Source: Cellulosimicrobium cellulans | Lineage (GTDB): Bacteria > Actinomycetota > Actinomycetes > Actinomycetales > Cellulomonadaceae | Assembly: GCF_007679345.1 (NCBI RefSeq) | Contig: NZ_VEGH01000001.1 | Span: forward strand, 434,001-498,000 | DNA length: 64,000 nucleotides | Direction of reading: 5' to 3' | In this document: piece by piece, positions 6,561 through 14,578 of the stretch | Numbering within the stretch: position 1 is the first letter of the stretch | Layout: each line of letters opens with the position of its first letter | Translations under genes and position numbers: made by a program | The notes under the pieces: model-generated | Seen by the model: only the letters and a program-made list of their open reading frames with translations | What the model was told of the DNA's origin: nothing | Databases searched by the model: none

Positions 6561-7976
6561 ATGCTCCGCCACCGCCCTCGCCCCGCGACCGACCCCGGTC
6601 CGCTGCCCCGACCGACACCCGTCCTGCACCGCGACGCGGCCGCGCCGGCGCGCCCCCCTCGCCGGTGGCCCCGACGCGCGACCACGGCGGCCGCCGTCCT
6701 GCTCGGGCGCGCCGCGCGCGTGGTCGTCCGCCTGCTCGGCGGGTCGGGGTCGGCCCTGCCGGGCCGCGTCGTCGCGCGGGTGTTCCCGACGGCGGCGGCG
6801 GACCTGCTCGCCCAGCTGCCGCGCGGCGTGGTGCTGGTCACCGGCAGCAACGGCAAGACGACCACCACTTGGCTGATCAGCGCCCTGCTGCGGGGGCACG
6901 GCCTGGACGTGGTCAGCAACCCGACCGGCAGCAACCTCGCCCGCGGCGTCACCTCCGCCCTGGTCTCCCGGGCGCGGCTGACGGGGCGGCTCGACGGCGA
7001 CGTCGCCGTGCTGGAGGTCGACGAGGCGCACGCCCTCGCGGTCGCCGAGCAGGTCGGCCCGACCTGCGTCGTGCTGCTGAACGTCGTCCGGGACCAGCTC
7101 GACCGGTTCGCCGAGACCGACGGCGTCGCCCGGCTCCTGGGGCGGGCTGCGGCGCGGAGCACCGACGCGGTCGTGGTCAACGCCGACGACCCGCACCTGC
7201 ACGACCTGGCCCGGACCCTGGAGGTCCCACGGGTGCTGACCTTCGGTGCGGGCCCCGCCCTGCGCGACCGGGTGCCCGTCGACGCGCTGGTGGGCTCGCC
7301 GCGAACCGGTGGCCCGCCGACTCCCGGGGGCCGGGCGACGATCGAGCTCACGTGCTACGACGACGACGGCCGCGCCAGCATCGAGGGTCCGGGCGTGGGC
7401 CTCACGACCCGACTCGCCCTGCACGGCGTGCACAACGCGGTCAACGCGGCTGCGGCGGTGGCGGCCGCCCGCGCCGTCCTCGGCGCGGAGTTCGCGCCGG
7501 CGACCGCCGCCGCCGGGCTGTCGACCTCGGTCCCGGCGTTCGGGCGCGGCGAGCTCGTGCGCGTCGAGGGGCGGGACCTGCGCATCGTCCTGGTCAAGAA
7601 CCCGTGCGGGTTCCGCGCGGCGCTCGACGCCTTCGCGGCCGAGTGCTCCGAGGTCCTGGTCGCCGTGAACGACGCGTACGCGGACGGGCGGGACGCGAGC
7701 TGGCTGTGGGACGTGGACCTCCGGGCCCTGCGGCGGGTCGCCCCCGTGCACACGGCCGGCACCCGCGCGCACGACCTCGCGCTGCGCCTCGGCTACGACG
7801 GGGTGGGCGTCGCGGACGCGATCACCGACGTGCACGCGGCCGTCACGGCGTTCGTCGCGGGCCCCGCTCCCGCCGACTCCGGCCGCCCCCGGCTGGTGCT
7901 GTGCACCTACACCGCGATGCTGCAGGTCCGCCGGGCCCTCGGGGCCGTCCACCCGGTCGAGGACGGCCTGCGGTGA
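6561..7976 (+). CDS. murT: MurT-like lipid II isoglutaminyl synthase subunit (Mur ligase fold)
   Basis: 471 aa. It is the Mur-ligase-type subunit that, with GatD, amidates the D-Glu of the lipid II stem peptide. The P-loop GSNGKTTTT begins at residue 95 (Lys99). The central-domain block with VLLNVVRDQLDRF, the NADDP segment, the C-terminal KNPCGFRAALDA and the VNDAYADGRDASWLWDVD block are MurT hallmarks. It is odd in that the middle domain lacks the two CxxC pairs (zinc ribbon) usual in MurT; between NADDP and the HNAVNA segment there is only one Cys. It is also preceded by a longer basic, hydrophobic N-terminus. The ATG at 6561 follows GAGGG. Coupled by GTGA overlap to gatD. It may be a divergent second copy; I cannot see whether the genome has another. 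Confidence 0.85.
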   Translation: MLRHRPRPATDPGPLPRPTPVLHRDAAAPARPPRRWPRRATTAAAVLLGRAARVVVRLLGGSGSALPGRVVARVFPTAAADLLAQLPRGVVLVTGSNGKTTTTWLISALLRGHGLDVVSNPTGSNLARGVTSALVSRARLTGRLDGDVAVLEVDEAHALAVAEQVGPTCVVLLNVVRDQLDRFAETDGVARLLGRAAARSTDAVVVNADDPHLHDLARTLEVPRVLTFGAGPALRDRVPVDALVGSPRTGGPPTPGGRATIELTCYDDDGRASIEGPGVGLTTRLALHGVHNAVNAAAAVAAARAVLGAEFAPATAAAGLSTSVPAFGRGELVRVEGRDLRIVLVKNPCGFRAALDAFAAECSEVLVAVNDAYADGRDASWLWDVDLRALRRVAPVHTAGTRAHDLALRLGYDGVGVADAITDVHAAVTAFVAGPAPADSGRPRLVLCTYTAMLQVRRALGAVHPVEDGLR

Positions 7977-8695
7977 CCGGTGGCCTGCGCGTCCTGTGGC
8001 TCTACCCGACGCACATGAGCACCTACGGCGACGCCGGCAACGTGCAGGCCGTCCGCCGCCGGCTGGCGGACCTGGGGGTCGAGGGAACCGTCGATCGCCT
8101 GGAAGTGGGCGACCGCGCGCCGCGCGACGTCGACCTGGTGCTCGGCGGCGGGGGCCAGGACAGCGGTCAGGAGCGGGTGCACGCCGACCTGCTCGCTCAC
8201 GGTGGCTGGTTGGCGGAGCTCGCCGCGGACGGCGTGCCGATGCTGCTGGTGTGCGGCATGTACCAGCTCTTCGGACACCGGGTCAGCACCGCCTCCGGCG
8301 CCGAGCTGGACGGCCTCGGGGTGCTCGACGTCGTCACGGCGGCCGGTCGCGGGCGGCTCGTCGGCAACGTGCGGGCCCGGTCGCCCGAACTGGGCACGCT
8401 CGTCGGGTACGAGAACCACAGCGGGCGCACGGTCCTGGGGCCCCGCGCCCGCCCGCTGGCCCGGGTGTCCCGCGGGCGGGGGAACAACGGCCGGGACCGC
8501 ACCGAGGGCGCCCGGTGGCAGCATGTGGTCGGGACCTACCTGCACGGGCCGGTCCTGCCGCTGAACCCGGCGCTGCTCGACCTGATGGTGACCACCGCGG
8601 TCTCCCGGCGGTTCGGCCCCGACGCGATCGCCGGGCACGCGCCGCCGCCGGACGCCGCCGAGGCGCGCGCCGCGGCCCTGCGCCGCCCGCGATGA
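7973..8695 (+). CDS. gatD: GatD-like glutamine amidotransferase (lipid II isoglutaminyl synthase subunit)
   Basis: 240 aa class I glutamine amidotransferase domain, partner of MurT. It opens with VLWLYPTHMSTYGDAGNVQA, the GatD-specific N-terminus in which YxDxGN replaces a standard triad loop. The nucleophile is Cys94 in LLVCGMYQLFG, the GYENHSGRT segment follows, and the catalytic His191 lies in TYLHGPVLPLNP. It releases ammonia from glutamine for amidation of lipid II, a reaction important in actinobacteria for peptidoglycan cross-linking and beta-lactam tolerance. The start GTG overlaps the murT stop. The histidine kinase gene follows after 32 bp, so the kinase is probably co-transcribed. 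Confidence 0.88.
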   Translation: MTGGLRVLWLYPTHMSTYGDAGNVQAVRRRLADLGVEGTVDRLEVGDRAPRDVDLVLGGGGQDSGQERVHADLLAHGGWLAELAADGVPMLLVCGMYQLFGHRVSTASGAELDGLGVLDVVTAAGRGRLVGNVRARSPELGTLVGYENHSGRTVLGPRARPLARVSRGRGNNGRDRTEGARWQHVVGTYLHGPVLPLNPALLDLMVTTAVSRRFGPDAIAGHAPPPDAAEARAAALRRPR

Positions 8696-8727
8696 CCCGG
8701 GGGCACCGACCGACGGAGGGAGCCGAC

Positions 8728-9939
8728 GTGTGGCTCGACGGCTTCACCGCGCCGTCGTCGGACCCGCGTGCCGCGCGGAGCGACGCCCTGCTCGGGGCCG
8801 GCCTCCTGGTCGGGTGGACCGGGCTCGTCGTGCTCGCCCTCCGCTGGGACTACTGGTGGCCCCAGACCATCGAGGGGTACCTGTGGACGGGGGTCGGGTT
8901 CGCGGTCCCGGTGGCGCTGCGCCGCCTGGCCCCGCGCACCGGGTACTGGGTGACGGTGATCGGCTACCCCCTGGGCTACACCGCCGTGACCGGCGGCGGA
9001 GGGCTGGGCTCCGACCTGCACGCACTGCCGCTGGTGGCCGCCGCGTTCCTCGCGACGGCAGCGGGCCTGACCGCCTGGGTGGTCGGCCCGTGCACGAGCG
9101 TGACCGTCGTCGTGCTCCAGGTCGGTGCCACCGGCATCGGGTCCACGCTGCGCGGGTCCCCCGTGCCGCCCTTCCTGTCGCGCACCGCGCTGCTGGTGCT
9201 CCTGGTCGCCGCGGCGGCCGCGCTCGGCGCTCTCGTGCGGCGCCTGAACGGCACCCTGCGGGTGCTCGCCGACCGCAACGCCGAGCTGCGCGCGCTGCAG
9301 GAGGAGCGGACGCGCGCCGCGGTGCACGAGGAGCGGACCCGGATCGCGCGCGAGCTGCACGACGTCGTCGCGCACCACGTCACCGCGATCGTGGTGCGCG
9401 CCCAGGCCGCGGACCGGGTCGGCGACCGCGAGCCGGAGGCGTCCCGCGACGCCGTCCGGTGGATCGCGCCGACCGGCCGGGAGGCGCTGTCGGCGATGCG
9501 CTCCGCCGTCCGCGCGCTGCGGGGGGCCGGGGAGGACGGCGTCGCCCCGCTGGCGCCCGCGCCCGGCCTGGCGGACCTGCCCGCCGTCCTCGCCCGGATG
9601 CGCGGCGCCGGGCTCGCCGTGTCCGCGGACCTGCCGGAGCCGCTGCCGCCGTGCCCGCCCGCCGTGGCTCTGGCCGTCGTCCGCACGACCCAGGAGGCGC
9701 TGACGAACGTGCTCGCGCACTCGACGGCGACGCGGGCGCGGCTGCGGCTGGAGCGCGGGGGCGCCCGCTGGACGCTCGAGATCGACGATCCCGGGCCGGC
9801 GCGGGCGACCCCGACGGCGACCGGCGGGGGCCACGGGGTCGGGCACATGCGCGAGCGCGCGGCGGCGTGCGGCGGCATGCTCACCGCCGGCCCGCGGGGG
9901 GACGGCGGCTGGGTCGTGCGGATGGACCTGCCTGCCTGA
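8728..9939 (+). CDS. sensor histidine kinase, DesK/NarX (HisKA_3) type
   Basis: 403 aa. The N-terminal half has four to five hydrophobic membrane segments (about residues 20-165) with little extracellular sequence, so it probably senses the membrane or an intramembrane signal. HisKA_3 follows with RIARELHDVVAHHVTAI; His211 is the phospho-acceptor. The ATPase domain has TTQEALTNVLAHS (N box), a degenerate DDPGPA (G1) and GGGHGVGHMRERA (G2). The GTG at 8728 has GGAGGG 7 nt upstream; an in-frame ATG at 8692, overlapping the gatD stop, is an alternative. Its likely partner is the regulator at 5730-6452. Confidence 0.9.
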   Translation: MWLDGFTAPSSDPRAARSDALLGAGLLVGWTGLVVLALRWDYWWPQTIEGYLWTGVGFAVPVALRRLAPRTGYWVTVIGYPLGYTAVTGGGGLGSDLHALPLVAAAFLATAAGLTAWVVGPCTSVTVVVLQVGATGIGSTLRGSPVPPFLSRTALLVLLVAAAAALGALVRRLNGTLRVLADRNAELRALQEERTRAAVHEERTRIARELHDVVAHHVTAIVVRAQAADRVGDREPEASRDAVRWIAPTGREALSAMRSAVRALRGAGEDGVAPLAPAPGLADLPAVLARMRGAGLAVSADLPEPLPPCPPAVALAVVRTTQEALTNVLAHSTATRARLRLERGGARWTLEIDDPGPARATPTATGGGHGVGHMRERAAACGGMLTAGPRGDGGWVVRMDLPA

Positions 9940-10239
9940 CGCCGCGCCCGGGCCCCGCCGCCCGCGGTCCGCTCGACGACCTCGGCGAGGCCGGCGGCGT
10001 CCACCGCGATCTCGACGTGCGGGTGGCGACGTCGCCGTCCGGCACCTGGCCGGTGACCCACGGGACGTCCACCAGGCGCGGGTCGTGGCCGTCGGCGACC
10101 ACTGGCCAGCCGTTCTCCGCGACCGACGGCTGCGCCGGGCAGGCGCGACGCCGGTGTCGGCACCCCCCTCGCGGGTGCCGCCACCTGGATGTCGCCCTGG
10201 CACCAGAGGGGGTGCCGCGAGCGCCCTACGGTCCCCGGC
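9940..10239. other. 300-bp gap, possible unrecognised gene remnant
   Basis: There is no intact gene. On the minus strand two protein-like pieces in different frames can be read: WPVVADGHDPRLVDVPWVTG (about 10100-10040) and HVEIAVDAAGLAEVVERTA (about 10025-9968). They might be parts of a frameshifted gene, but I cannot assign a family. The far right end carries the promoter of the next gene. Confidence 0.25.
10227..10232 (+). promoter_or_regulatory. -10 element (TACGGT), leaderless
   Basis: TACGGT ends 7 nt before the ATG at 10240, and no Shine-Dalgarno is present, which fits a leaderless transcript. Confidence 0.5.
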
Positions 10240-10869
10240 ATGGCACTCGTCCACGACGCGACCCCCACCCCCAGCACGCTCGACCTGATCACCGCCTGGC
10301 TGCCGACGCAGCCGTGGTGCGACGCCGGCGGCGGCCCCGTGACGCCGGTGGGCGCGTTCCGGTTCGACGACCCCGCCGGCGAGGTCGGCATCGTGTCGCA
10401 CCTCGTGCGGTCCGGCGGGCGGGTGGTGCACGTGCCGCTGACGTACCGCGGTGCCGAGCTGGCCGGAGCGGGACGGTGGCTCGTGGGCACGATGCGGCAC
10501 CCGGTGCTGGGGACGCGGTGGGTGTACGACGGTGAGGGCGACCCGGTCTACCGCGACGAGGTGAGTCGGGTGATCCGCTGCGGCGGCACGCAGGCCCGTG
10601 AGCTCGTCGCGACCCCCGACGGTCCGGTCGAGCGGGAACCCACGGCGCGGGTGCGCGGCAGCGGGGCGCCGGGCGCCGCGGACGGCGCCCTGGTCCTCGT
10701 GCGGCGGCCGGCGCCCGCCGTCGAGGTGGTCGCGGGCGGGACGCTCACCGGCACCTGGCCCGGGCAGCAGACCCCGGCCGCGCTCGCCTACCTGTTCCTG
10801 GGTGAGGCGGGCGTGGGGGGCTCCGTGGCGCCCGGACGATCCCGGCGCGGCCGGTCGCCCGCCGGTTGA
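10240..10869 (+). CDS. maltokinase N-terminal cap-like domain protein
   Basis: 209 aa, soluble. It starts MALVHDATPTPSTLDLITAW and continues with WCDAGGGPVTPVGAFRFDDPAGEVGI and VVHVPLTYRGAEL. This is the cap domain found at the N-terminus of actinobacterial maltokinases (Mak1/Pep2), here without any kinase domain. Stand-alone versions are common in actinobacteria and uncharacterised; a ligand-binding or sugar-phosphate-related role is only inference. The ATG at 10240 directly follows a -10 element. Its 3' end overlaps by 82 bp the convergent VOC-like frame at 10788-11225, so one of the two ends may be over-extended. Confidence 0.75.
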   Translation: MALVHDATPTPSTLDLITAWLPTQPWCDAGGGPVTPVGAFRFDDPAGEVGIVSHLVRSGGRVVHVPLTYRGAELAGAGRWLVGTMRHPVLGTRWVYDGEGDPVYRDEVSRVIRCGGTQARELVATPDGPVEREPTARVRGSGAPGAADGALVLVRRPAPAVEVVAGGTLTGTWPGQQTPAALAYLFLGEAGVGGSVAPGRSRRGRSPAG

Positions 10870-11225
10870 CCACCCGCGGCGCGACGCGCCGGCAGCGTCC
10901 GGAACCACACCCGGTCGCCGTCGGGGTCGACCAGCGCCATGGAGTGAGCACCCCGCGGGCAGGTGGTCGGCGGCTCGAGCGCCTCGAGGCCCGGCGCGAG
11001 CACCCGCCCGTGCTCGGTGGCGTCGACGGCGACGACGAGCTCGGCTCGCGGCGCCCCGGCCCCGAGACCGCCGCCGGCGTCGTGCAGCGTCAGGGTGGCA
11101 CCGCGGCTGTGGATCGTCTGGTGGACGGAGTCGTCCGCGTCGGACGTCGTCGCCAGCACCGCTCGTGAGGCGGGCAACCGACGGACACCGTCCGCGCGCA
11201 GGCCGACCTCGGCCACCCGCACCAT
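10788..11225 (-). CDS. putative VOC-like protein, possibly degenerate
   Basis: 145 aa if started at the ATG at 11225, weakly preceded by GAGG. The N-terminal MVRVAEVGLRADGVRRLPAS and the later AHSMALVDPDGDRVWFRTL resemble the first strand and the DPDG loop of a VOC domain. The middle (RGATLTLHDAGGG...AELVVAVDA) also fits, but the metal ligands are not clear. The last 30 residues are Arg/Pro-rich, overlap the convergent gene, and look like read-through beyond a natural end. It could be a decaying gene. Function unknown. Confidence 0.45.
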   Translation of the reverse strand: MVRVAEVGLRADGVRRLPASRAVLATTSDADDSVHQTIHSRGATLTLHDAGGGLGAGAPRAELVVAVDATEHGRVLAPGLEALEPPTTCPRGAHSMALVDPDGDRVWFRTLPARRAAGGQPAGDRPRRDRPGATEPPTPASPRNR

Positions 11226-11378
11226 CGACCTCAGGGCGCAGGGGCCTGTCGAAGGCGGTGGACCCCCGTCCCGGAACGGCGAACCAGCGATGGACACCGA
11301 TCCTCGACCGGCCGGGGCGCCCGCGGTCCGGGATCGTGAGCCCACGGCCGGCCGACGGTGCGTGCCGGCACGGATCGG

Positions 11379-11816
11379 CTAGCCCGGCGCCCCCAGGTCC
11401 CGCGCCACCCGGGTGACGCGTTCGAGCAGCGACTTGAGCTGGTCCAGCTCGGCCGGCTCCAGAGCGGCGCCGAGCGCGGCGTCCAGCTCGGCCACCCGCC
11501 CGTCCGCCCGCTCGAACACGTCGCTCCCCTCCGGGGTCGGGCGGACCTCGATGAGCGTGCCGTGCACCGGGTGCGCGCGCCGCTCGATCAGCCCGCGGCG
11601 CTCGAGCCGCACCAGGGTGCTGTTCATCGTCTGCGGCGTGACCCCGCACCGCCGCGCCAGCTCGGCGCCCGTCATCCCGGCGTTGTCCGAGAGCACCGCC
11701 AGGACGCTCTGCTGCGCCGGGGTCATGTCGAACGGGCGCAGCGCCCGCTCTTTGGCGGCCTGCGTCGCCTGCTCGGCACGTCTGATCGAGCCGAGCAGCC
11801 GCTCCGAGTAGTGCAC
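11379..11816 (-). CDS. MarR family transcriptional regulator
   Basis: 145 aa winged-helix protein. The core reads LRPFDMTPAQQSVLAVLSDN, then GMTGAELARRCGVTPQTMNSTLVRLERRGLIER (helix-turn-helix, about residues 48-80) and the wing HPVHGTLIEVRPTPEG. MarR proteins are dimeric repressors relieved by small aromatic or oxidising ligands. It is divergent from an MFS transporter, with 92 bp between starts and an inverted repeat over the transporter's -10, so it most likely represses the MFS/HbpS/SDR operon. The GTG at 11816 is 6 nt after a TACGCT -10 with no Shine-Dalgarno, implying leaderless translation. Confidence 0.9.
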   Translation of the reverse strand: MHYSERLLGSIRRAEQATQAAKERALRPFDMTPAQQSVLAVLSDNAGMTGAELARRCGVTPQTMNSTLVRLERRGLIERRAHPVHGTLIEVRPTPEGSDVFERADGRVAELDAALGAALEPAELDQLKSLLERVTRVARDLGAPG

Positions 11817-11822
11817 ACCCGC

Positions 11823-11828
11823 AGCGTA
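11823..11828 (-). promoter_or_regulatory. -10 element (TACGCT) of the MarR gene, leaderless
   Basis: On the minus strand TACGCT ends 6 nt before the GTG at 11816; there is no Shine-Dalgarno. Confidence 0.5.
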
Positions 11829-11863
11829 TCAACACCGTACCCGGAATAAGGGGGCTGTTAGGC

Positions 11864-11882
11864 ATCAGTTCTCTGATAGCGT
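11864..11882 (+). promoter_or_regulatory. probable MarR operator overlapping the MFS promoter
   Basis: ATCAG-TTCT-CTGAT (11864-11877) is a perfect 5-bp inverted repeat, and TAGCGT at 11877-11882 is the -10 of the MFS gene. A regulator bound here would cover the -10/-35 spacer. The divergent MarR is the natural candidate. Confidence 0.55.
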
Positions 11883-11908
11883 ACGAACCAGCCCATCGAG
11901 GAGGTGCG

Positions 11909-13171
11909 ATGACTCTCGGCCCGGTGCCGGCGCAGCCGGCGACGCCCGACCCGCGGCGCTGGCTCGTGCTGGCCGTCGGCATGCTCGCCATGACCGCCGC
12001 GTGCGCGTTCCAGTTCGGGCTGGCCAACCTCATCCCCGCCCTCCGCGACGGCGGCCTCTCGCTCCACGAGGCAGGGCTCCTGGTGGCGGCCCCGAGCGCC
12101 GGTCTGCTGCTGACCCTGATCGCCTGGGGCGCCGCCGCGGACCGGTGGGGCGAGCGGGTGGTGCTGGCCACAGGTCTCACGGTCGCCGGGGTCGTGCTGC
12201 TCCTGGCCTCGCGCGTCGGGACGGCGCCGGCGATGGGCGCGTGCTTCCTGGTGGCCGGCGCGGCGGGCGCCGCCGCGCACGCCTCGAGCGGGCGGCTGAT
12301 CATGGGCTGGTTCGCCGCGGGCGAGCGCGGGCTCGCGATGGGGATCCGGCAGACCGCTCAGCCGGCGGGCGTCGCGCTGGCCGCGCTCACGCTGCCGGGC
12401 CTGGCCGGAGCGTCCACCCGGTCCGCGCTGACCTTCCTCGGCCTGCTCAGCCTGCTGGCGGCGAACGCCGTCGCCCTGCTGGTCCGCGACCCGGCCCGCT
12501 CCGCCGCGGTGCCCGGTGCGACGCCGGGTGCGGCGTCCGGTTCGCCCTACCGGACGCCGGTGCTGTGGCGGATCCACGCCGCCAGCGCGCTGCTGATCGT
12601 GCCCCAGTTCGCCGTCTCCACCTTCGCGGTGGTGCTCCTGGTCGACGGGCACGGCTTCGACCCGGTGACCGCGGGGCGCGCCCTCGCCGGTGCCCAGATC
12701 GCCAGCGCCGCGCTCCGCCTCCTCGCGGGGTGGTGGTCCGACCGGGTGCAGTCGCGCCTGCGCCCGATGCGCACGGTCGCCCTCGTCATCGGGGCGGTCG
12801 TCGGGGTGCTGGCGGTGAGCGGCGGCACCCCGCTGGCGGTCGTGGCGCTCCTGGTCGCGGCCGCCGTGACCGCGGCCCCGAACGGGCTGGCGTTCACCGC
12901 GGTGGCCGAGCACGCCGGGCGGGCCTGGTCCGGCCGTGCGCTCGGGGTGCAGAACACGGCCCAGAACGCCGTGGCCGCCGCGGCACCGCCGGTGCTCGGC
13001 GCCCTCATCGGTGCCGTCGGACCCGGACCCGCGTTCCTCGCGGTCCTGCCGCTGCCCCTGCTCGCCGCCGCGGTCGTCCCGGCACGCGCCGAACGGGACC
13101 ACGCCGACACCGCCGAGACCATCCCCGACCCGGCGCGCGCACCCGCCGCCGGGTCGGGGACCCGCCCCTGA
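11909..13171 (+). CDS. MFS transporter
   Basis: 420 aa with about twelve hydrophobic segments. Motif A lies between TM2 and TM3 (GAAADRWGERVVLATG), and a shorter copy lies in the second half (WWSDRVQSRLRPMRTVAL). The N- and C-terminal halves are joined by a cytoplasmic loop rich in Ala/Pro/Gly around residue 200. Proton-driven efflux or uptake of a small molecule is typical; the substrate is unknown. The ATG at 11909 has GAGGAGG 5 nt upstream. First gene of a MarR-controlled run: HbpS-like protein after 34 bp, then two overlapping SDR genes. The C-terminal tail is Pro/Ala-rich and cytoplasmic. Confidence 0.9.
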   Translation: MTLGPVPAQPATPDPRRWLVLAVGMLAMTAACAFQFGLANLIPALRDGGLSLHEAGLLVAAPSAGLLLTLIAWGAAADRWGERVVLATGLTVAGVVLLLASRVGTAPAMGACFLVAGAAGAAAHASSGRLIMGWFAAGERGLAMGIRQTAQPAGVALAALTLPGLAGASTRSALTFLGLLSLLAANAVALLVRDPARSAAVPGATPGAASGSPYRTPVLWRIHAASALLIVPQFAVSTFAVVLLVDGHGFDPVTAGRALAGAQIASAALRLLAGWWSDRVQSRLRPMRTVALVIGAVVGVLAVSGGTPLAVVALLVAAAVTAAPNGLAFTAVAEHAGRAWSGRALGVQNTAQNAVAAAAPPVLGALIGAVGPGPAFLAVLPLPLLAAAVVPARAERDHADTAETIPDPARAPAAGSGTRP

Positions 13172-13205
13172 CCGCGCCCGTCCGGGCGACCGACGAGGAG
13201 ATGCG

Positions 13206-13685
13206 ATGCCCCACGTCCGACACCTGCCCCACCTGACCGCCGAGGCCGCGCGCGCGGTGACCGACGCCGCCCTGGCCGCCGCCGAGGGCATCGCGTGCCG
13301 CTCCTCGATCGCGGTCGTCGACGCGGCGGGCCACCTGATGGCGTTCGCCCGGATGGACGACGCGCCGGTCATCACCGTCCAGGTGGCCACCGACAAGGCG
13401 TACACCGCCGCAGGCTTCGCGCTCTCCACAGCCGCGTGGCACGAGCTCATCAAGGATGACGCGCCGCTGGCTCTGGGCGCCCCGAGCCAGATCGACCGGC
13501 TCGTGACCTTCGGCGGGGGCGTCCCCATCACGCTCGAGGGGCACGTCGTCGGCGGGATCGGGGTGTGCGGCGGCCACTGGAGCGACGACGTCACGGTCGC
13601 CGAGGCGGGGCTCGCCGCACTGGCCCCCGACGAACGGCGCTCCGGGGCACCCCGACTCCACGACCCGGACGCGGGGCCGTCGTGA
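13206..13685 (+). CDS. GlcG/HbpS family heme-binding-type protein
   Basis: 159 aa, the full length of the family. It has the GlcG/HbpS (DUF336) fold: AAEGIACRSSIAVVDAAGHL and MAFARMDDAPVITVQVATDKAYTA, then PSQIDRLVTFGGGVPITLEGHVVGGIGVCGG, whose FGGGxP and GGIGVSG-like loops are diagnostic. HbpS binds heme and iron in Streptomyces; other members sit in alkanol or glycolate clusters with unknown chemistry. No signal peptide is visible. The ATG at 13206 follows GAGGAGATGCG. It lies between an MFS transporter and two SDR oxidoreductases, so it probably belongs to a small redox or detoxification operon. The stop overlaps the GTG of the next gene. Confidence 0.85.
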   Translation: MPHVRHLPHLTAEAARAVTDAALAAAEGIACRSSIAVVDAAGHLMAFARMDDAPVITVQVATDKAYTAAGFALSTAAWHELIKDDAPLALGAPSQIDRLVTFGGGVPITLEGHVVGGIGVCGGHWSDDVTVAEAGLAALAPDERRSGAPRLHDPDAGPS

Positions 13686-14578
13686 CGCCTGCCAGGACCA
13701 TCGTGATCACCGGCGCGAGCTCCGGCATCGGCGCCGCCGCGGCGCGGCAGCTCGCCCAGCGCGGCCACCGCCTCGTCCTGGTCGGCCGGTCCCCCGAGCG
13801 CACCCGGGCGGTCGCCGCGGAGATCGGCGCGGAGTCGCACCTCGCGGACTTCGCCGACCTCACCCAGGTGCGCCGCCTCGCCGACACGCTCGCGGCCACC
13901 TACCACCGGATCGACGTCCTCGCCAACAACGCCGGCGCCGTCGCCGAGACATGGGCCCTCACCACCGACCGGCTGGAGCGGACGTTCCAGGTCAACTACC
14001 TGGCGCCGTTCCTGCTGACCACCCGGCTGCTGCCCGTGCTCACGGCCAGCCGCGCGACGGTGATCCAGACCGCCGGCGGGGCCGCGCGGGCGCGTGCCCG
14101 GCTGACGCTCGACGACCTCCAGCGCCGCGAGGGCTACCGGCCGTCCGCGGCGTTCGGCAACGCCCGGCTCGCGTGCGTCCTGTTCACCCAGGAGCTGCAG
14201 CGCCGCCACGGCGCGCTCGGTTCGGTCCGCGGCGTGCACCCGGTCGCGTTCCATCCCGGGATCGTGGCCACCACGGCGGGTCCCGGGGCTGCCGGGCCGC
14301 CCCGGCGGTCGTCGGAGCTCGACGCCGCCCGCGGCGCCGACCCGCTCGTCTGGCTCGCGGAGGGCACGGCCGGCTCCACGTTCCTGCCGGGAACCTGCTA
14401 CGTCCGGCGAGAGCCCGCGACCTGGCTGCCCGCGGCGGCGCGAGACCCCCGGGGCGCGCGCGACCTGTGGGACCGGTCCGCGGACCTCGTCCGCAGGCGC
14501 CGCGCACCCGGTGCGGTCCGGCGCCCCGCAGGCGTCGTCGACCCACCGGCCTCCCGGACGGCGAGGGCAGGATCGTGA
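13682..14578 (+). CDS. short-chain dehydrogenase paralogue with degenerate catalytic triad
   Basis: 298 aa, retinol-dehydrogenase/WWOX-like SDR. The NAD(P) loop GASSGIG (residues 11-17) and NNAG are intact, and the sequence runs parallel to the next gene throughout. All three catalytic positions are changed: the Ser position is Gly132 (TAGG), Tyr is Phe158 and Lys is Arg162 (FGNAR). It has a longer, Arg/Pro-rich C-terminus than its neighbour. It should bind the cofactor but not reduce or oxidise by the normal mechanism. It may be a regulatory or heterodimer partner of the active copy, or be decaying. The GTG start overlaps the HbpS-like stop. Confidence 0.88.
   Translation: MTPARTIVITGASSGIGAAAARQLAQRGHRLVLVGRSPERTRAVAAEIGAESHLADFADLTQVRRLADTLAATYHRIDVLANNAGAVAETWALTTDRLERTFQVNYLAPFLLTTRLLPVLTASRATVIQTAGGAARARARLTLDDLQRREGYRPSAAFGNARLACVLFTQELQRRHGALGSVRGVHPVAFHPGIVATTAGPGAAGPPRRSSELDAARGADPLVWLAEGTAGSTFLPGTCYVRREPATWLPAAARDPRGARDLWDRSADLVRRRRAPGAVRRPAGVVDPPASRTARAGS

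Noticed and set aside
8536-12303. Minus-strand open frame of about 1250 codons
   Set aside because: It crosses the histidine kinase, maltokinase-cap and MarR genes, has low-complexity Arg/Ala/Gly composition, and is explained by third-position GC bias.
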